Shown: positions 1 to 13,574 of the stretch, one piece after another
How positions within the stretch are numbered: position 1 is the stretch's first letter
Layout: each line of letters opens with the position of its first letter
Source of the DNA: Onchidella celtica
Taxonomy: Eukaryota; Mollusca; Gastropoda; Systellommatophora; Onchidiidae
Reading direction: 5' to 3'
Assembly (NCBI GenBank): GCA_963931925.1
Contig: OZ007567.1
Span: forward strand, 86,294,177 to 86,358,176
DNA: 64,000 nucleotides
Program-made: the position numbers and the translations under genes
Notes under the pieces: generated by a model
Database searches by the model: none
Told to the model about the DNA's origin: nothing
What the model saw: only the letters and a program-made list of their open reading frames with translations

Positions 1-262
1 GCCCACTTCTGATTTGATCTTCCTTTTCCCTTTTACTTTCGCACTTTCCGTTCTTCCCATTGTGATGCTCATGTCTTGTATTATTTCTCATCTTTGTTCT
101 CTTTCTGCCATCAATTATGACGTGCTCTTCAACTATCCTGCTTCTCAATCCATCGCCATAGTAATGTCAACAATGTAATATGGATAGAAGAGGTTGGGTC
201 GATGGAACTGCGTTTAGAAAGCTGCAAGAACGTGTTGGTAGACACTTTCCCTTCAACTGAGA

Positions 263-393
263 TGAAGGGATGGATGGATGGATACGGAGGGGCAGGCTGA
301 CAGACGGACAGACAGGCAGATAGACAGACAAACAGGCAAGCAGGCAGACAGACAGACAGCCAGCCGGGTGGATGGATGGATAGATGGATGGAT
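263..393. repeat. Tetranucleotide repeat (GGAT/GACA)
   Basis: GGATGGATGGAT blocks flank a GACAGACA/GGCAGGCA block. ORFs across it on both strands are low-complexity. Confidence 0.9.
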
Positions 394-903
394 GAGAATC
401 TCAAAATACTTTCATAGCAGATTCGGTATCTGTCAAGCTGATACCCTGGTTGAATTTTTGAGTTGTCAAGGTATGGAAAGCTTACACCAAGTTGAACAAT
501 CTGAACTTAAGACCAGAAACCAATTCTTCCAGTAACTCTGAGATATATATGAAAGCAATTGCAATCGTTTAACATGACCTTGATCAGAAATTCTGAAGAA
601 AAAGTATTCCGAACATACCTCGTAAATTCTGGAGATTTTTTCTACCTAACGATAAAATTTCCTTCAGTGTACTACGTACAGAATGTCAGAATTCTCTTGG
701 TTTTCACATTTTACAAAATTCATTTTCGCCATTAATAAATTCTATTATAAGACTGCTCTTTCTCGATTTCACGTGAAGACCACAACAGAAAAATGGCCTG
801 AGTCACAATTTTCACATTAAAGAACAATAAATTTAAAATTCAAAATGCCCCAGTTTCTTAATTTTATAGGTTTTGAAAAATCGAGCCTTTCCCTAGACTA
901 TCG

Positions 904-1145
904 TCACTGCTCTACGCTGATGGCATAAGTCAATTTTGACACTTTTGAGATTCAGTATTAAGGAAAAAAAAACAACTGTTTCTTATCTTGTCATTTACTG
1001 ACTTATGCCATTATGATTCTTTTGGATTATTTCGTTTTCCTATTGGCCCATATGATAACCCCCATGCTCACGAATGCAGTGAACCGACAGCTGCAGTTTG
1101 GCGTAAGCCTGACATAATATGCCACTACTGTATGTAGCGCAGTGA
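904..1145 (+). mobile_element. MITE family, copy 1
   Basis: 242 bp with ends TCACTGCTCTACGCTGATGG and, in complement, TCACTGCGCTACATACAG, followed by ATGGCATAAGTCA-like sequence. A related copy in the opposite orientation is at 53209-53446. Confidence 0.7.
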
Positions 1146-1686
1146 CGCTTTGGTCATTTTTTCGCCTTGAGATGAAACTTGACAGTGGGTCTACGTGGCC
1201 AAGAAATTTTTTTTTTTTTTTTTTGGCAATGGACTCCGGTATTTAGGTCGTTCTGGCCTTTATGTGTTCATGTACAGACATACAACAGCACTGACTTACC
1301 TTCTACTTTGCTCTCCCGAAAACAGCCAACCATCGTTCTCCGACATTCACCAGCGAAATCTCAAGTGTAATTTTAACGAATTCTGCCAACAAGTCAACTT
1401 CTAGAGGTCTCCAATATCGATCCACACTGATTTAAAATGACATAGTCCTTGCGCATTGTCTTCTAAGTGTGAAATTTTCTTTGTTCATATACACAACACT
1501 TCTTCCAAAAACTGATACACCCATAAAAGTAAAACGTCGTACTGCTCGTTAATATATCGTGACCTTTGGAATTTGGAAAAACCAGTCGTCTTCCCTGTCA
1601 CAAAGTGAGCTTCAATTCTTACGATTCTTAAAATAAAAATATATACATATATAATTTGACACTTTGGTTAAACTTCCGCATCTTGA

Positions 1687-2078
1687 ATAGGCCATTTATC
1701 ATATAATGAAATTAAGTCGATCCTTAAACATAAGATTAGTCAGGAGTGGAGAGACAGGTTCCCAGAGTATGATCATAGGAAGGACCCTATCAGACACCTT
1801 GAAAGGAAAGAGCAGGTGCAGATATTCCGCCTCCGGACAGGACACTGTGGCCTCAACCACCATGCCCACGGAATAGGCTTGTCGCAGACAAACCAGTGTC
1901 CATGCGGCCCTGAGACTCCAGAGCATGTCCTCCAGGACTGTCCACTCCACAGGACGGAACGACAAAACTATTGGCCTAGTCCCACGGACCTACACACCAA
2001 GCTATGGGGCAGTGAGGCAGACCTTCACCTGACTACCCAGTTCCTGACTTGGAACGCTGAAGAAGAAGAAGAAGAATA
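1687..2078 (+). mobile_element. LINE 3' fragment (C-terminal RT/RNase H-adjacent region)
   Basis: An open frame carries the C-terminal signature of many invertebrate LINEs: EQVQIFRLRTGHCGL, CPCGPETPEHVLQDCP and HRTERQNYWP, then TKLWGSEADLHLT. It ends in a (GAA)n run at 2058-2078 that serves as the 3' tail and is read as poly-Glu. No endonuclease or RT lies upstream, so this is a 5'-truncated copy. Confidence 0.85.
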
Positions 2079-5000
2079 GGCCATGAATGACAGCTTCCAT
2101 GCCAAAGCTAATTGTGTTTCAACAGAAAATAAAACATTAACACGTTCTAAAATGACACAACGGATGCAAATGTCTGAGCAACGATCCTCGGCAATCAAAG
2201 CTCTTCAATCAAGCAGCGTTCAGACATCCGTTCCACATGATTTTACATCTTCCATGTTCCTCTTCCATGAAGGAAATACCCACGATTGTGTACAGAAATA
2301 TCACAGATAAATAACGGAGTTCATATTATGCGCTGGTCCCGATCCGGCATAATTTTGACAGTGAAGACACGTTTCACCCATACTCCTGTCCGTTTTACAC
2401 TGTCCAAATGCCACCAGCTAATGGATAGTACTATAAACCTCGATATGCAGCGGACTAAATATGGGCGGATTATGCTGCAGCCGCCGTTTCCAGACTACTA
2501 AAATCTTGGTGAAACTGACATTCATTCTCTGCCGCTTTCAACTGATGGACTTTAATAAAAAGGACAGAAAGTGCGCGAACCTTCAACATGTTTACGAGGG
2601 ACAATAACATGTCCCACCTATCGGCTACCAACAGAGACCGCTATCTCGAATTACAATTTGTAACCAATTATACCATTGCCATTGTCCAACCGGCCATACT
2701 TGGACCCAGTAAAATAGTGCTGGGTTTATTGGATCAGGGCTAAAGGAAATCTATAGCAAAGAAAAATACTGAAGAAAAAAAATGAGACTTGTTTTTTTCT
2801 TTCATTCTGTGCCTTTCGAAGGGTCGCCGTCAACGATTTCCAGGGGAAAATGACATGTATATTTGAACTATTGCTGATGAAACCTGCCATATTATGTTTG
2901 CCCCTTGTCAATCACATTGTTTCAGGAGTAAGAGGCAAGACAAAAGATTAACATCCTCTCAGTGCTCTAGGGGAAGACCTTTCAGGACTTCAAGCAAACT
3001 AATACTCTTTTATCAGAAACAATTTCAGGCTGACATTTAAAAAACTATTCACACTTTTTTCTGAAGTCATCAAAAAATGCTTTGTTGGGATGTTAATGCG
3101 TTACAACATTTATAGAAATTCAATAGTGTTTTGACTACAAGCGCTGTAAAGTTTCATGCCGATAGGTTTGCAAAAAAACACGTGTGAATCTCAAGTTACA
3201 AAGTCGCACAATGTAATAATTAATATAATATGTAATTTGAACACAATACGAATGCGAATTACTTTCCGTACCATGCCTGTTTAGTGTCAGCCACAAATGT
3301 AAAAAATCAAGTTTTCGTCCAATGAAGATGAGAAGGCCCTCCATGGATGCCAAACACTAATCACTAAACACCAAGAACAGCTGCATTATTTGGGGCAAAG
3401 CAGTTTGAACAATTCTGCCGTGCAAAGGCAGAGCCATGTATGTTTTCATTTCAGTTTTGAGAAAAACAAAAACAAAAAAAGATGTGGCATAGCCATATAC
3501 ATAAATGCCTTTATTTACGAGTTTGCCACACTGGAAACTACAATTTGGGTAGGAGGTACCTTTGGCATAAAAGAATTATGTGTGAGACAAGTTCATAGAA
3601 ACAATAAAGTAGAAAAACGCCATAATGTCAGTAACGTCGCTCTGCCTTAGCACAGCAGAATTTCTGGATCAATTTCTTTTTCCGAAAAAAAAAAATCAAT
3701 GGATTAAAACACGATGACCTCCTCCTGTTGCAGGGATCGAAGGACATTAATAGGTCCATTAGACGCAAAACAAAGTGACTGATTTATTTTTCACAGGCTG
3801 ATAAAATTCGAATTCACATTTGCTCTGAATTTTCAAGGGTATGAATGTCGTGCAGCCCAAGAAGTCCATGCCACTTTGGCCTGATTAAGAAGTCATTTTC
3901 AGTGTCTGACCTTCATTCTGAACAGAAATTCACCGTGTTCTACAGTTCGTACACCGATCTGGAGAAACAATGGTCCTTCAAACAGCTTGACACCGTCTGC
4001 CCAGTGACACTTTGTTTGCATGGCGGATTTTATACTGCCATCGACTATCTGGACACAAACTTATCTGTATGAAATTACTCCCGACATCTTAAACATGTTG
4101 GTTGCTGTGAGCAGAAGTGGTTTTCCTGTTTCGTCAACAGCACTTGTTCGAGATGAGTTAAGACGGACGCAGCCGACATAGCGAGGAGCTCGACCTTCGC
4201 ACAAACTATAGTATGTGTACCGTGAATGATTATTACACCTACTTCCACCGAGAGGGCCTAGGCATAAATAATACCCAAAGAAGTTCTGGCGGGTGTAACT
4301 GGTACACAGGTAAAGGTGTTCGAGAATGTCAGCATGACTTATGCGGCAAATAGACACCGGAAGGACTACGAAAGAAAAAAAAATGATGGGAAGGAAAGAT
4401 ATACAGGCTGTGATGTGAAAAGATAGAAAAAGAAAAGAAAAATTGATGGTAGCACATGTGGACGGACAAACAAGTCTAAAAAAAAAGAAGAGAAATGTGG
4501 ATAAAAGGAAGCCAAAGGGATGGAAAAAAGGAAAGGCCTTTTCGGCCATGAAATGAGTGGACATGACCATGTACAACGGAAAGAATAGGGGAATTTCTAG
4601 TCGTATTGTCAGATTGTTTGCACAGGGATGGAGCCTCCATGATAAGTCCGCCTCTCTGAACAAATATATTTGGTTTCGGGGCGGTGGCAGGCCATTACGT
4701 CTTCAATTTTCTTCTTTCATTCCTAATCCTCTCCCTCTCAAGAACTTCGAATCTATTTGAATGCTGCATATCTACAAATTGCACCCGACACCCCCCCCCC
4801 CCCCAAACAGCAAATGTTTGGGGGGTATTCAGACAATTAAACTATGGATGTGCCGCATAAGTGTGAGTCTAAATCACCTCCGCGCCGGCTAACTGTACCA
4901 TTCTTGTTGTATAGTCCGTGTTTTTTAAACAACCGCAATAAAATCATCTTCCGGTGTTGAATGGATTCGAAGTGTTTGCAAAGAGTTGGCTAGTAATGTA

Positions 5001-5592
5001 CCAGGTCAAAGATATTATTGAGCGATAATGCGTATTAATGACAAGCACATGAACGTCGTTGTGATAATATATATATATATCATTCGCATGCATGCAGGTG
5101 TATAATTTTTGAACTACACAGACAAAATATCCTAAACCACAGAAACAGAATCAGAGAAATATAACAACCGGCTGCAAATCAAACATATGACAAAGACAGC
5201 ACTCTGAAGAGTTACACTCCTGCACTGTCACACAAAAGGTGCACATCACACAATGACGGTCCCAGTCCACGGGTAACAGCAATATGAATGAATGTGTGTG
5301 TCTTCATCCACAATGGCATCTCTGACAGCCTCTAGAACTGCCGCTAATCTGACAACATGATGAGGATTACAGCCCGATCCTCTCTGCCATAGTGGAATTC
5401 CACCAATTCATTCCATGCCTCCACGCGTCGCCATTCTTTCTACTTGGTAGTACTAAGGTCCTCTTCTCTCAAACGTCATTAGAATGTCAAGCCACAGACA
5501 TTGCTGCCAGATACTGACAACACACAAGCACGCATACAAATAAATTTTTTTTTTAAAAAGCTTCTTCTACATCGTCTTTCCTTCCTGTACAA
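2079..5592. other. No gene recognised
   Basis: AT-rich sequence with scattered short ORFs lacking protein-like features. Contains an A/G-rich stretch near 4370-4540 and a C run near 4790. Confidence 0.5.
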
Positions 5593-5929
5593 CCGTGTTT
5601 CTCAATGTGGGGCGTGGGAATATTCTGATCGAGTATAGTAGGACTTCAGAATGGGGCGCAAGGATTTTTCACAGAAATTTTAATTCCATAGTGTATTTTA
5701 ACTGAACTGTATAGATAAACTGTTGTTCGTTTATATGGCACTGGTGGTTTCCTTATTTAACCCGAATTAAAACACTGAACTTAACAGATGCATGACTTTT
5801 AATAACTATTTATTTCAAACATTTTGTACACTGTATACATGTACCAACTTTGTCGGATAATGGTGGGGTGCACGTTTTTTTTTTAAAAACTGAAGTGGGG
5901 CGTTGGAGAAAAAAAGCTGAGAAGCACTG
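5593..5929. mobile_element. hAT-like MITE
   Basis: 337 bp with ends CCGTGTTTCTCAATGTGGGG and, in complement, CAGTGCTTCTCAGC. It is flanked by an 8-bp duplication with one mismatch, CTGTACAA / CTCTACAA. Both the end sequence and the 8-bp duplication are hAT-like. Confidence 0.75.
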
Positions 5930-6647
5930 CTCTACAATCAAACCTGGAATGCCGTCTTAAAAGCTACCATAATTTCGACATTTCTCGGATGATTAGGTTA
6001 CATTGTGATGCTGTTCAAAATTCTCCTTTCCATCGTATCTTGTGTGACGGCTAAACTCCTGACAAGGTCAAGAGATCGGATGGAAAGTTAACGAAACAAT
6101 CCCCACCTTGATCCATAATCATTTACCAGTTTGCTGCACTTTAATCCACAGTGACAATATCAAACCAAGACTCGGGTCGTGTCTTGCAAGACGCCCTCAC
6201 AAAAACACGACAAATTGACACTATGTTTTAGCAGAGGATACAGTAAAGTTACATTCTTAATAACTCGTTTGAGAGATTTTGATATCAGCATTCTGGGCCA
6301 AGTGTTTAAGAGCACCCGAATGTCTAAGTCAGCACCCTGAAGGTATTCTGGTTTAGGCTACTCAAATGAACTGTGTTTGTTACAGTAATAGTCAAATAAT
6401 TAGTTAAATCACCGCAGGCGATGGTGGCTGCATATTAGTGCTGTCACAAAAGCAAATGGGCTTCCTTTCCGCCTGAATCTTTTTAAACATTGAAATGCTT
6501 ATAGCTTGAGATCTCAGTGATTACTCTCTTCCTGTGTGAAAGTGGAGTAGTGACAGACAAGCATAATCATAGAAAGTGACAGAGAAACAGCCTCCTCTCC
6601 CCCTCTCTTTCTCTCTCTCAGGTTTTAATCATCTGCACACTATAAAG

Positions 6648-7101
6648 CAGTGGTGGCTGAACTTGCTCGCCGTAAGAGCCACATGCAACTTCAGATGTTC
6701 GAGAGCCACGAGGTATGAACAAAATTTACACACGCGTTTCTATTATTATAACACATTTTCTTACAAACAAACAAAAAATTATATAAATATCAAGAAATAC
6801 ATGTATGCAAACAATAGTTTGTATGCAATTTTTGAAATTGTTAATTTGCAGAAGTTTCAGTATTCACAAAATATACATAATATATTCTAAATGTTTTCCA
6901 AAACTTGACTGAGGATTGTTTTAACTTTACTGAATATACTAAATATTAAATACGATAATAAACTGCGGGAACACGCGGGAAAATATAAAAGTTATATTAA
7001 CTGTAATGAAAAAAGAGCTCAACCAATATATTTCCAGGAGCTGCATACTGATGGTCAAACGAGCCGCATGTAGATCGCAAGCCGCAGTTTGGTCACCCCT
7101 G
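6648..7101. mobile_element. hAT-like MITE
   Basis: 454 bp with ends CAGTGGTGGCTGAACTTGC and, in complement, CAGGGGTGACCAAACTGCGG. Flanked by CTATAAAG / CTATAGAG, an 8-bp duplication with one mismatch. Internal sequence is AT-rich; the ORF across it is not protein-like. Confidence 0.8.
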
Positions 7102-7208
7102 CTATAGAGTATCATCAAGTGAACTGGGTTTACACATTACTGCTATTGTTCAAGCCGGCAAACACAGCACAGTGATCACATCTCATGAAAAACCTCGACT
7201 ACAGTTAT

Positions 7209-7280
7209 ACAATTATGAGAGAGGAGGGAGGGGAGAGGGGGAGAGAGAGAAAGAGAGAGGAAGAGAGAGAGAGAGAATTA
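7209..7280. repeat. GA-rich microsatellite
   Basis: GAGAGA and GGGAGAGG repeats; purine-only for about 70 bases. Confidence 0.85.
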
Positions 7281-7799
7281 GAACAACAACAAGAATTGAG
7301 AAAAGATGAAGGGAGAAATCTGGAATGCTTAACGTACGGAGTGGAGTCACACCCAAACTTTAAAAATCAGTCATGCCTAACACTTCCGAAGATAGGGGAA
7401 GGGATCACTTTCCAAAAACAACAGTACGCGAGCTGACTTTAGTACTCTATATTGGTCTCGGCTCTTTGAAACCTAAAAAAAAATACATGACCAACGAGCC
7501 ATTATTACAGTATAGAACTAGTACATGTACATGGACGATTAATAGTTCTGAAACAAAACTTGTGCCAAGTCACCTTTACCCGCAGACCTGATGAAATGAA
7601 AATCAAATGACGATTTGGCTGGGAAACTGAAGGTTAATTTTGGCATCATACCAAATGTCGAAGTTATTTACATCCAGAGTGAGAATTAACCGCGACCTGG
7701 TTTTGTCGTCGATGGGTACATTGTTATATTGTTAGTGATAAAAGCTGAAATTCACCCGCCAGAGCGTGTAGTGTGGGTTATAAATGTCTATTCTTCGGG

Positions 7800-8115
7800 C
7801 GGTTGCGTTGTTGTTGTTTTCCTGGTTGTTTTTGTTGCTGATGTCGACGATACTGTTGTTGCTGATGGCAGTATTACTGTTGCTGTTGTTGATGATGATG
7901 ATAAAGGTATTACTACTGTTGTTGTTGATAACGATGATGATGCTGTTATTGTTTTCGTTGTTGTTGCTGCTACTGATGGCGCTGTTACTGTTGTTGTTGA
8001 TACTGTTGGAACTGCTACTATTTTCGTTATTGATGATGATTATGATGGTGCTGTGATTGTTGTTGTTGATGGAGCTATTATTGATGCAGATGATGGTGAT
8101 ATTACTGCTGTCGGG
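7800..8115. repeat. Compound trinucleotide repeat (GTT/GAT/GCT)
   Basis: Imperfect GTTGTTGTT, GATGATGAT and ACTGTT units over about 315 bp. ORFs here (poly-Val/Leu on plus, poly-Asn/Ser on minus) are artefacts of composition. Confidence 0.9.
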
Positions 8116-8279
8116 TGGTGATGGCATTGATGTTGCTGTTGCCACCGCGTCCTGTTCTCCTGTGTCTTCGTTAGTTTTTGTGTGTGTATTTGGGTGTATG
8201 TGTGCGCGTGTGGGTATGTGTGTGTGTTTTTCCAATATTCCAATCTGTAATGAGTGGGGACACTGAAGGGTGGGGGGGG

Positions 8280-8284
8280 GGAGG

Positions 8285-8320
<36 letters not shown>

Positions 8321-8396
8321 GGAGGAGGAGCAGAGAGAAGACAGACAAGACAGACACAGAAGGAGACGGGAAGAGAGAGAGAGGCCGACGCACTGA
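8280..8396. repeat. GA-rich microsatellite
   Basis: A perfect (GA)n run of about 30 bases inside purine-rich sequence, preceded by a GT-rich stretch from 8178. Confidence 0.9.
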
Positions 8397-8740
8397 TATT
8401 AATTGTGAAGATCTTTAGAATACACGACAAAAACATTAACACCAAAAAATCACCACAAAGTGCAATTTTTGCTTCTAAAATAAGATATACGCATATTAAA
8501 AAAAACCAAGGAACTAAATTACACGGAAGAGTAGTCATGTGACTGTGTATTTTTTGTTTCCAACCAGAGCAAGAATTGGGCAATATAATGGACACCGCAG
8601 ATCCTCGATAGCTGAGGGGGATAAGCATAAGCTGCTCAGGGCAAAGATGGCAATCGAGATGGCAAGAAATCAATCACCAATATCGCTAAAAGAGCCACCA
8701 CTGACATAAGACGAAGGGTCATGTCCAGAGAAGGTGCAAA

Positions 8741-8788
8741 GGTGTACCCATACCTTCGTGCCAAGTACCCATACCTTCGTGCCAAGCA
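8741..8788. repeat. Short tandem duplication (21-22 bp, two copies)
   Basis: GTACCCATACCTTCGTGCCA occurs twice in direct succession. No gene context. Confidence 0.7.
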
Positions 8789-9179
8789 CAGAAATGCATG
8801 CACGGGATGTGGCGCGCCTTTGAAGTGCCCCTGAATTGTTGAAATCTACGCCAATCTTCCAGGCAAAATTCAACGACTGATTTACAAGAATCAAAAAAGA
8901 GCGAGAAAAAAAAAATCAGCCCTCTTTATCCCTATGCGTGATAACTTTTCATCAATTCTGTTCTTTAAAGTTTTGAAGGAAAATAGTTCAAAGACGATGT
9001 TCAAGCATACGAATTCAAGTCATGTATTTCATTACTTAGCTGCCTGGTGGTTTGTGATACAGATATAAGCTCACCCTACTACCTTTTTCGCCCCAAATTT
9101 GAGTTACTGGCTTTTTTTTTTTTTTGGTCAACACTGTCGCCAACATGACCCCCCCCCCCCTCACTCCTCCCCCTTTTAA

Positions 9180-9376
9180 CCCTTTGAATGATATAAGCGT
9201 GCTGTCACGAATTGTCTTTTGAATGTCGTCTGTGAATTTGTCTAAATTCAATTATGAATGTTTAGGCATTCGATGAATTTTACTTTAAAGTTTCCCGTTT
9301 ATGTTTGGGAATAATCGAATTCGACCGTAACGACAACTATAAAAATTAAGGCAATACTGCTTTGGCACTGAAAGAG
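9180..9376. mobile_element. TTAA-flanked MITE
   Basis: TTAA at 9176-9179 and 9377-9380. The ends are CCCTTTGAATG and, in complement, CTCTTTCAGTG. About 197 bp and non-coding. Confidence 0.55.
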
Positions 9377-10057
9377 TTAATATTCACGGCGACACCGAAC
9401 TGTTCAATGGAAGACGATATGGGGGGGGGGGGGAGGGGAGAGACAGACATAGGAGAGACAGAGAGGAGGAGGTAAAGACAAAGAGGGGGACAGAGAAAGA
9501 AAGAGAGACGAGCTATGAAAAGAAATCAAAGGCTGACCCTTCAGCTTCCGGGATAAACCACAGACATTACTTGTGGTGTTACCTTGGGGACCAGCAATCT
9601 CAATTTCTGAATGAAATCAAAAACAACAAAAAAAACATTTCCCTGCTTACTCTAGCCACTATAGCATGTAATTGTAACCATCACTTAGTAATGATGTGAC
9701 TTGATAAACAAATCACATTAAATGATTATATTCCGCGCACAGATGCATCTATTCCCCTAGGTAACAGCTGTCAAATAATTACTGATATTCAATTTTTCAG
9801 GCTTACTGTAAAAAAACAAAAAAAACTAGGTTAGCCTAGTGCGTTGTAAATGATTGTACAGCAATTCAAATGTTCCCCGAGATGCAGCTGATATGTTATG
9901 GCGATAACAAGGGCCCATTAAAACGCAAAAGAACCAAGATGTAGGACTTGGCCTATCCTTTGTTCTTCCACCATTGTTCCCACCAGAACTATGTCCAAAA
10001 ATGGCATTTCTGAAAATCAGTCAATTCTGGCTCGTTAATCGTTACAAACCTGTGGAC

Positions 10058-10325
10058 ACAAACGTATGTGAGTGGATCTGACAAAATCGGATTTAAGGTG
10101 AAAGACCAAATCCCCGAGAAAACCAGTCGGGGGGGGGGGGGGGGGGGGGAGTATTCTATAGAAATTGAGATTTACTTATTAGAGGGAAGATAGCCATTTT
10201 TCTGCATGCATTTCAAATATTTTGCTGGAAATCGTCTTGGAAATATTTTATTTTGATTTTTTAAAGAGATGAAAACATTTCACAGTAAGCCCGATTTCGT
10301 CAGATCCAGTCACATATATCTGGAA
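10058..10325. repeat. Inverted repeat with poly(G) spacer
   Basis: 10062-10100 (GTATGTGAGTGGATCTGAC, then AAAATCGGATTTA) pairs with 10283-10322 in complement. The spacer includes a G run of about 19 at 10131. Boundaries of any element are unclear. Confidence 0.5.
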
Positions 10326-12039
10326 TTAGGATTCCGATGTTATTTGAAAGATTACAGTGTAGATCGTACAGACATTATGGGAGACCTCCAGAAAAGCCAA
10401 AACTTGGCTAGAATCGGAAAGTCGGCCAAAATGGACATTAGGTCGTCAGCGGACGTTAAATGTGTAGCCTCTTTCAATTTCTGCCATAAAACTGCTGAGG
10501 CATGCGAATTGAGCGCTGCCGCAGATTTGTCTGGAACATGTTTGGCTACCAGGGCCCACCTACTGCAGCCACAACCACAAACAGTTAACACTAATTCAAG
10601 CAAGAAAACGGACTAGCCATATTTTCATGAACAGAAAATAGGTTGTACGGGGTGCGAATTATAAACATTTATTGTGTATCGGAAATTAGTTTCCTTTGAT
10701 TTTTTTTCCCCTCATATAATATTAAAGATTATTTCATGTGCAGGACGTGAGCTCGTCCTATCTCTCCATTTCAATCTGTATTCCGAAGGATGACATCTGT
10801 ATTGAGTATCATTATTGCTATCTTTCACATCGACAAAATAATGCAGACACGATAAGTACTCCTAATCGCTGGTAATAACAGCTTTTTAATACAGCGGCCT
10901 ATAATTTGTTTCAGAGTCGCGGTTCTTATCCTTTTAAAGTCTGTTTCTTCTCTTCCACCCCCCACCCCCCTCTTTCATTCATGAACCGTGGCTTTATTTC
11001 TCTCCTACAATTCTGGTTCGAATCCATAGATCTGGCACTGCGACGCAATACTGATGGAACAACATTGAACAACCTGGGACGATGAAATTTAAGCAAATAG
11101 AAAAAATGAATGTCAGTGGAAACTGTTAAACACTTCAGAAAAATGAAGGACACTTTGTGCTTTCAAAATGCAATATGGTGTACATTACTGAACGACCTCG
11201 ATATTTCCCTATGATTGTTATCCCCAAATTTCCCTCCAGGTGGATATTTCTCCCCTCTAGCTGATTAGATCTACTTCAGCGTAACTTTTTAGTGTCTGTG
11301 CCAATGGTGTTGGTCATTCGATTCGTTCTTGTATTAACCAAAGCCGCTTTGTGTCGATAAAGAAATCTTAATTACAGTGTGTATCAACTGTTCAAAATCA
11401 CCCCAAATGATTGCACTGAGTGCACTCTCAACGAAACTGATCTGTCCAAAACCGTGCAGGTGCACAACAACAATTCAGGCAAATATATCTCAAAACCTCT
11501 GTATATATATAGAACCATTATCGACGCCAAGGGAAGGCTATAATGCCAAGAAATAATCCTCTCGCAAACTTTTCTTTCGTCTAAAAAAAAAAAGCAAAAA
11601 CTGAAAATCTCGTATTTCGTAACCTTTTCGTGCGTGACGAACAAGGAGGCATTCCACTTGCTTTCAAAGGTCTCTCTCTATTTTACATGAATGAATCTGG
11701 AGTCAAACCAACGGGAACGACTAAATTTTTGTCGACATGCAGAAAAGACAATCTATATAAACTAGACAATCGGTTTTAGCTGGGATTACTATTTTTGTCT
11801 CGAAAAAATAATGCCTCTTTTTGGACACAGATCAAAACACGGTTCCGTCTACATCTCCACTTTAAACATGGAGTCAAACAAACAAAGTCTATGAATAGAT
11901 TATTGTTGAAGAGTTGCCAGGCTGCATGTTCAGACTGAGATTAGCCTTGGCATTACAGCGTCTGCCCGTTTTGTTTCAGTGCTTTAAGGGCGAAATTTTG
12001 ATCAGACACTCCTCCAACATTTTCCCACCAAAGTGGTAC

Positions 12040-12463
12040 AGGCCCACTGCGAATGACGTCACAGAGTGTTTTTGTTTTGTACTTCCGACACCAAAAACGG
12101 CCGGTAGATGAGCTGACGAGTGTAACTTCGAGATATGTCTAAGCGGTCAAAATGCCTGCTGGTTGCATTGCAGTTGACTGTTATGTCAGGGGTGGAAAGG
12201 ATTGGTCCAAGCTGGTCAGATTCCCTACCATCCTAGTAAACAAAGGAAAGGAAGTGAAAGAATTGACCGAACGTCTCCCATGTGCGTGAACACACGTGTC
12301 ATTGTTTACTGTAGTGAACTCTTTTTTAGCTCGCCGCCGATTGGTTCGCGACGCCTGAAGTGCTCGCTGTGCAAACCAGCTAACGAATCAAAATCAACGC
12401 AACCATCGCCATGGTTAGGCGTCGTTCCTGACAACTAAAATGGCCGATGTCCGCAATGGGCCT
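12040..12463 (+). mobile_element. THAP-bearing dispersed repeat, copy 1
   Basis: A unit of about 424 bp that recurs at 24713-25124. Its ends form a short inverted repeat (AGGCCCACTGCGA at the left, AGGCCCATTGCGG as the complement of the right). Inside are a perfect CRE palindrome TGACGTCA (12054-12061) and an ATG at 12152 opening a THAP-like coding start. No target duplication was seen. A P-element-like non-autonomous element is one explanation, because P transposases begin with a THAP domain. Confidence 0.75.
12152..12289 (+). pseudogene. THAP-like N-terminal fragment (copy 1)
   Basis: Encodes MPAGCIAVDCY, then LVRFPTILVNKGKEVKELTE, before a TGA. The C-x4-C pair followed by RFP about 15 residues later is the start of a THAP zinc finger. 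The later WxxxL, Cys and His of the domain are missing. It is either a first exon or a captured, truncated fragment. Confidence 0.5.
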
Positions 12464-12889
12464 ATTGACCACACATTATTTCTTTCCCCACCCTCCTGTT
12501 ATATGTCCATTCATTGCGCATTCTATGTTCACCATCGATTCCCACATGACGCATTGAAAATATTAGTTTGCCCGTTGTCTGGAAGGATACACAGATAAAT
12601 GCTAAATAAATACTGGACCACCAATGTGTAATGACGGCCAAAGAACAAAGAGAGGCGTAGAACGAACTTTTCGGTCGCACCTTTCGATTCTCCCCACCAA
12701 AAAAAAATTAAAAAATTGTAAATGAATTATATTAAAGACCGAATTTGTGTTACCAAAATGAATGACAATGTAAATTGTGTCCACGTAATTTTAATTTATC
12801 GTCAAAACATTGAGTCAGTTCGCAAAGTTTATCGTTTCTCAGAAACCTAGTCACGACACTTTTTGTGCTTACATGTTCACCCCGTGGCT

Positions 12890-13251
12890 TCTTTATATCG
12901 CCATGGTGCTGACCTTTTGGCCTAAGTCATTTTTTGCACTTCTAAGAAAATCGCAAAAAATTTATTTATTCTTTTGGAATGCTGTCAGACTTAGGTCAAA
13001 ATGACTAGGTAAAAGTGGCCTTCATCGAAGTTGGGCTGAAACAACCCCAGAACCAAAATGGCCTACGTCTATGAATGAGTTAGGCCATTACAGAAAGTTT
13101 TATTTTCAGGATAATGGCTTGGCACTATTGAACGATTTTTTTTTACATTAATAGATGCACACCATGGATAGGGCAATGATGTAACAGGCACATTCTGTTT
13201 TTGGCCTAAGTCTGGCTTACGCCAAAAGGTTAGCACCATGACGATATGAAT
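12890..13251. repeat. Degenerate inverted repeat (old MITE)
   Basis: The left arm near 12893-12932 (TATATCGCCATGGTGCTGAC, then CTTTTGGCCTAAG) pairs with 13206-13251 in complement. The arms are diverged, and outer boundaries and target duplication are unresolved. Confidence 0.5.
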
Positions 13252-13350
13252 TGTGGTCTTTCTAAGCAAAAACAAAAAATCTGACAGATCCTGGATTGGA
13301 CGCAAATATTCTTCAGTAAAAATTTGGTTGTCTGTAGGGACCGGCATTTA

Positions 13351-13574
13351 ATGACACAGTTACTATATTTAAATTTACCGATGACGTCATGGGACATTCG
13401 AACTATTCAACGCGATGGTTAAGCACAGTTGTTATGGACTTTGTAAGGGCGATTCGAGGCACAAAGATCAACTGCACATGAAAAGTGTGTACAAAGTCCA
13501 TAATTGTGCTTAACCGCCAAGTTGAACAGTTCGAATGTCCCATGACGTAAATCTAAATATAGTAACTGTGTCAT
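13351..13574. mobile_element. Long-armed inverted-repeat element (MITE)
   Basis: Two arms of about 100 bp, beginning ATGACACAGTTACTATATTT, pair around a loop of about 25-40 bp. The arms share TGACGTCATGGGACATTCGA, GGTTAAGCACA and TATGGACTTTGTA. No clear target duplication. Confidence 0.75.

Noticed and set aside
4061..4663. 200-residue minus-strand ORF
   Set aside because: It is long because it crosses an A/G-rich stretch (poly-Phe/Leu/Ser on the minus strand); no domain pattern.
7729..8673. ORFs of 130 and 313 residues (poly-Val/Asp; poly-Asn/Ser) on opposite strands
   Set aside because: They come from GTT/GAT and GA microsatellites; no non-repetitive domain is present.
10269..10616. 115-residue ORF on the plus strand
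   Set aside because: It overlaps an inverted repeat and has no recognisable motif or splice context; coding is not supported.
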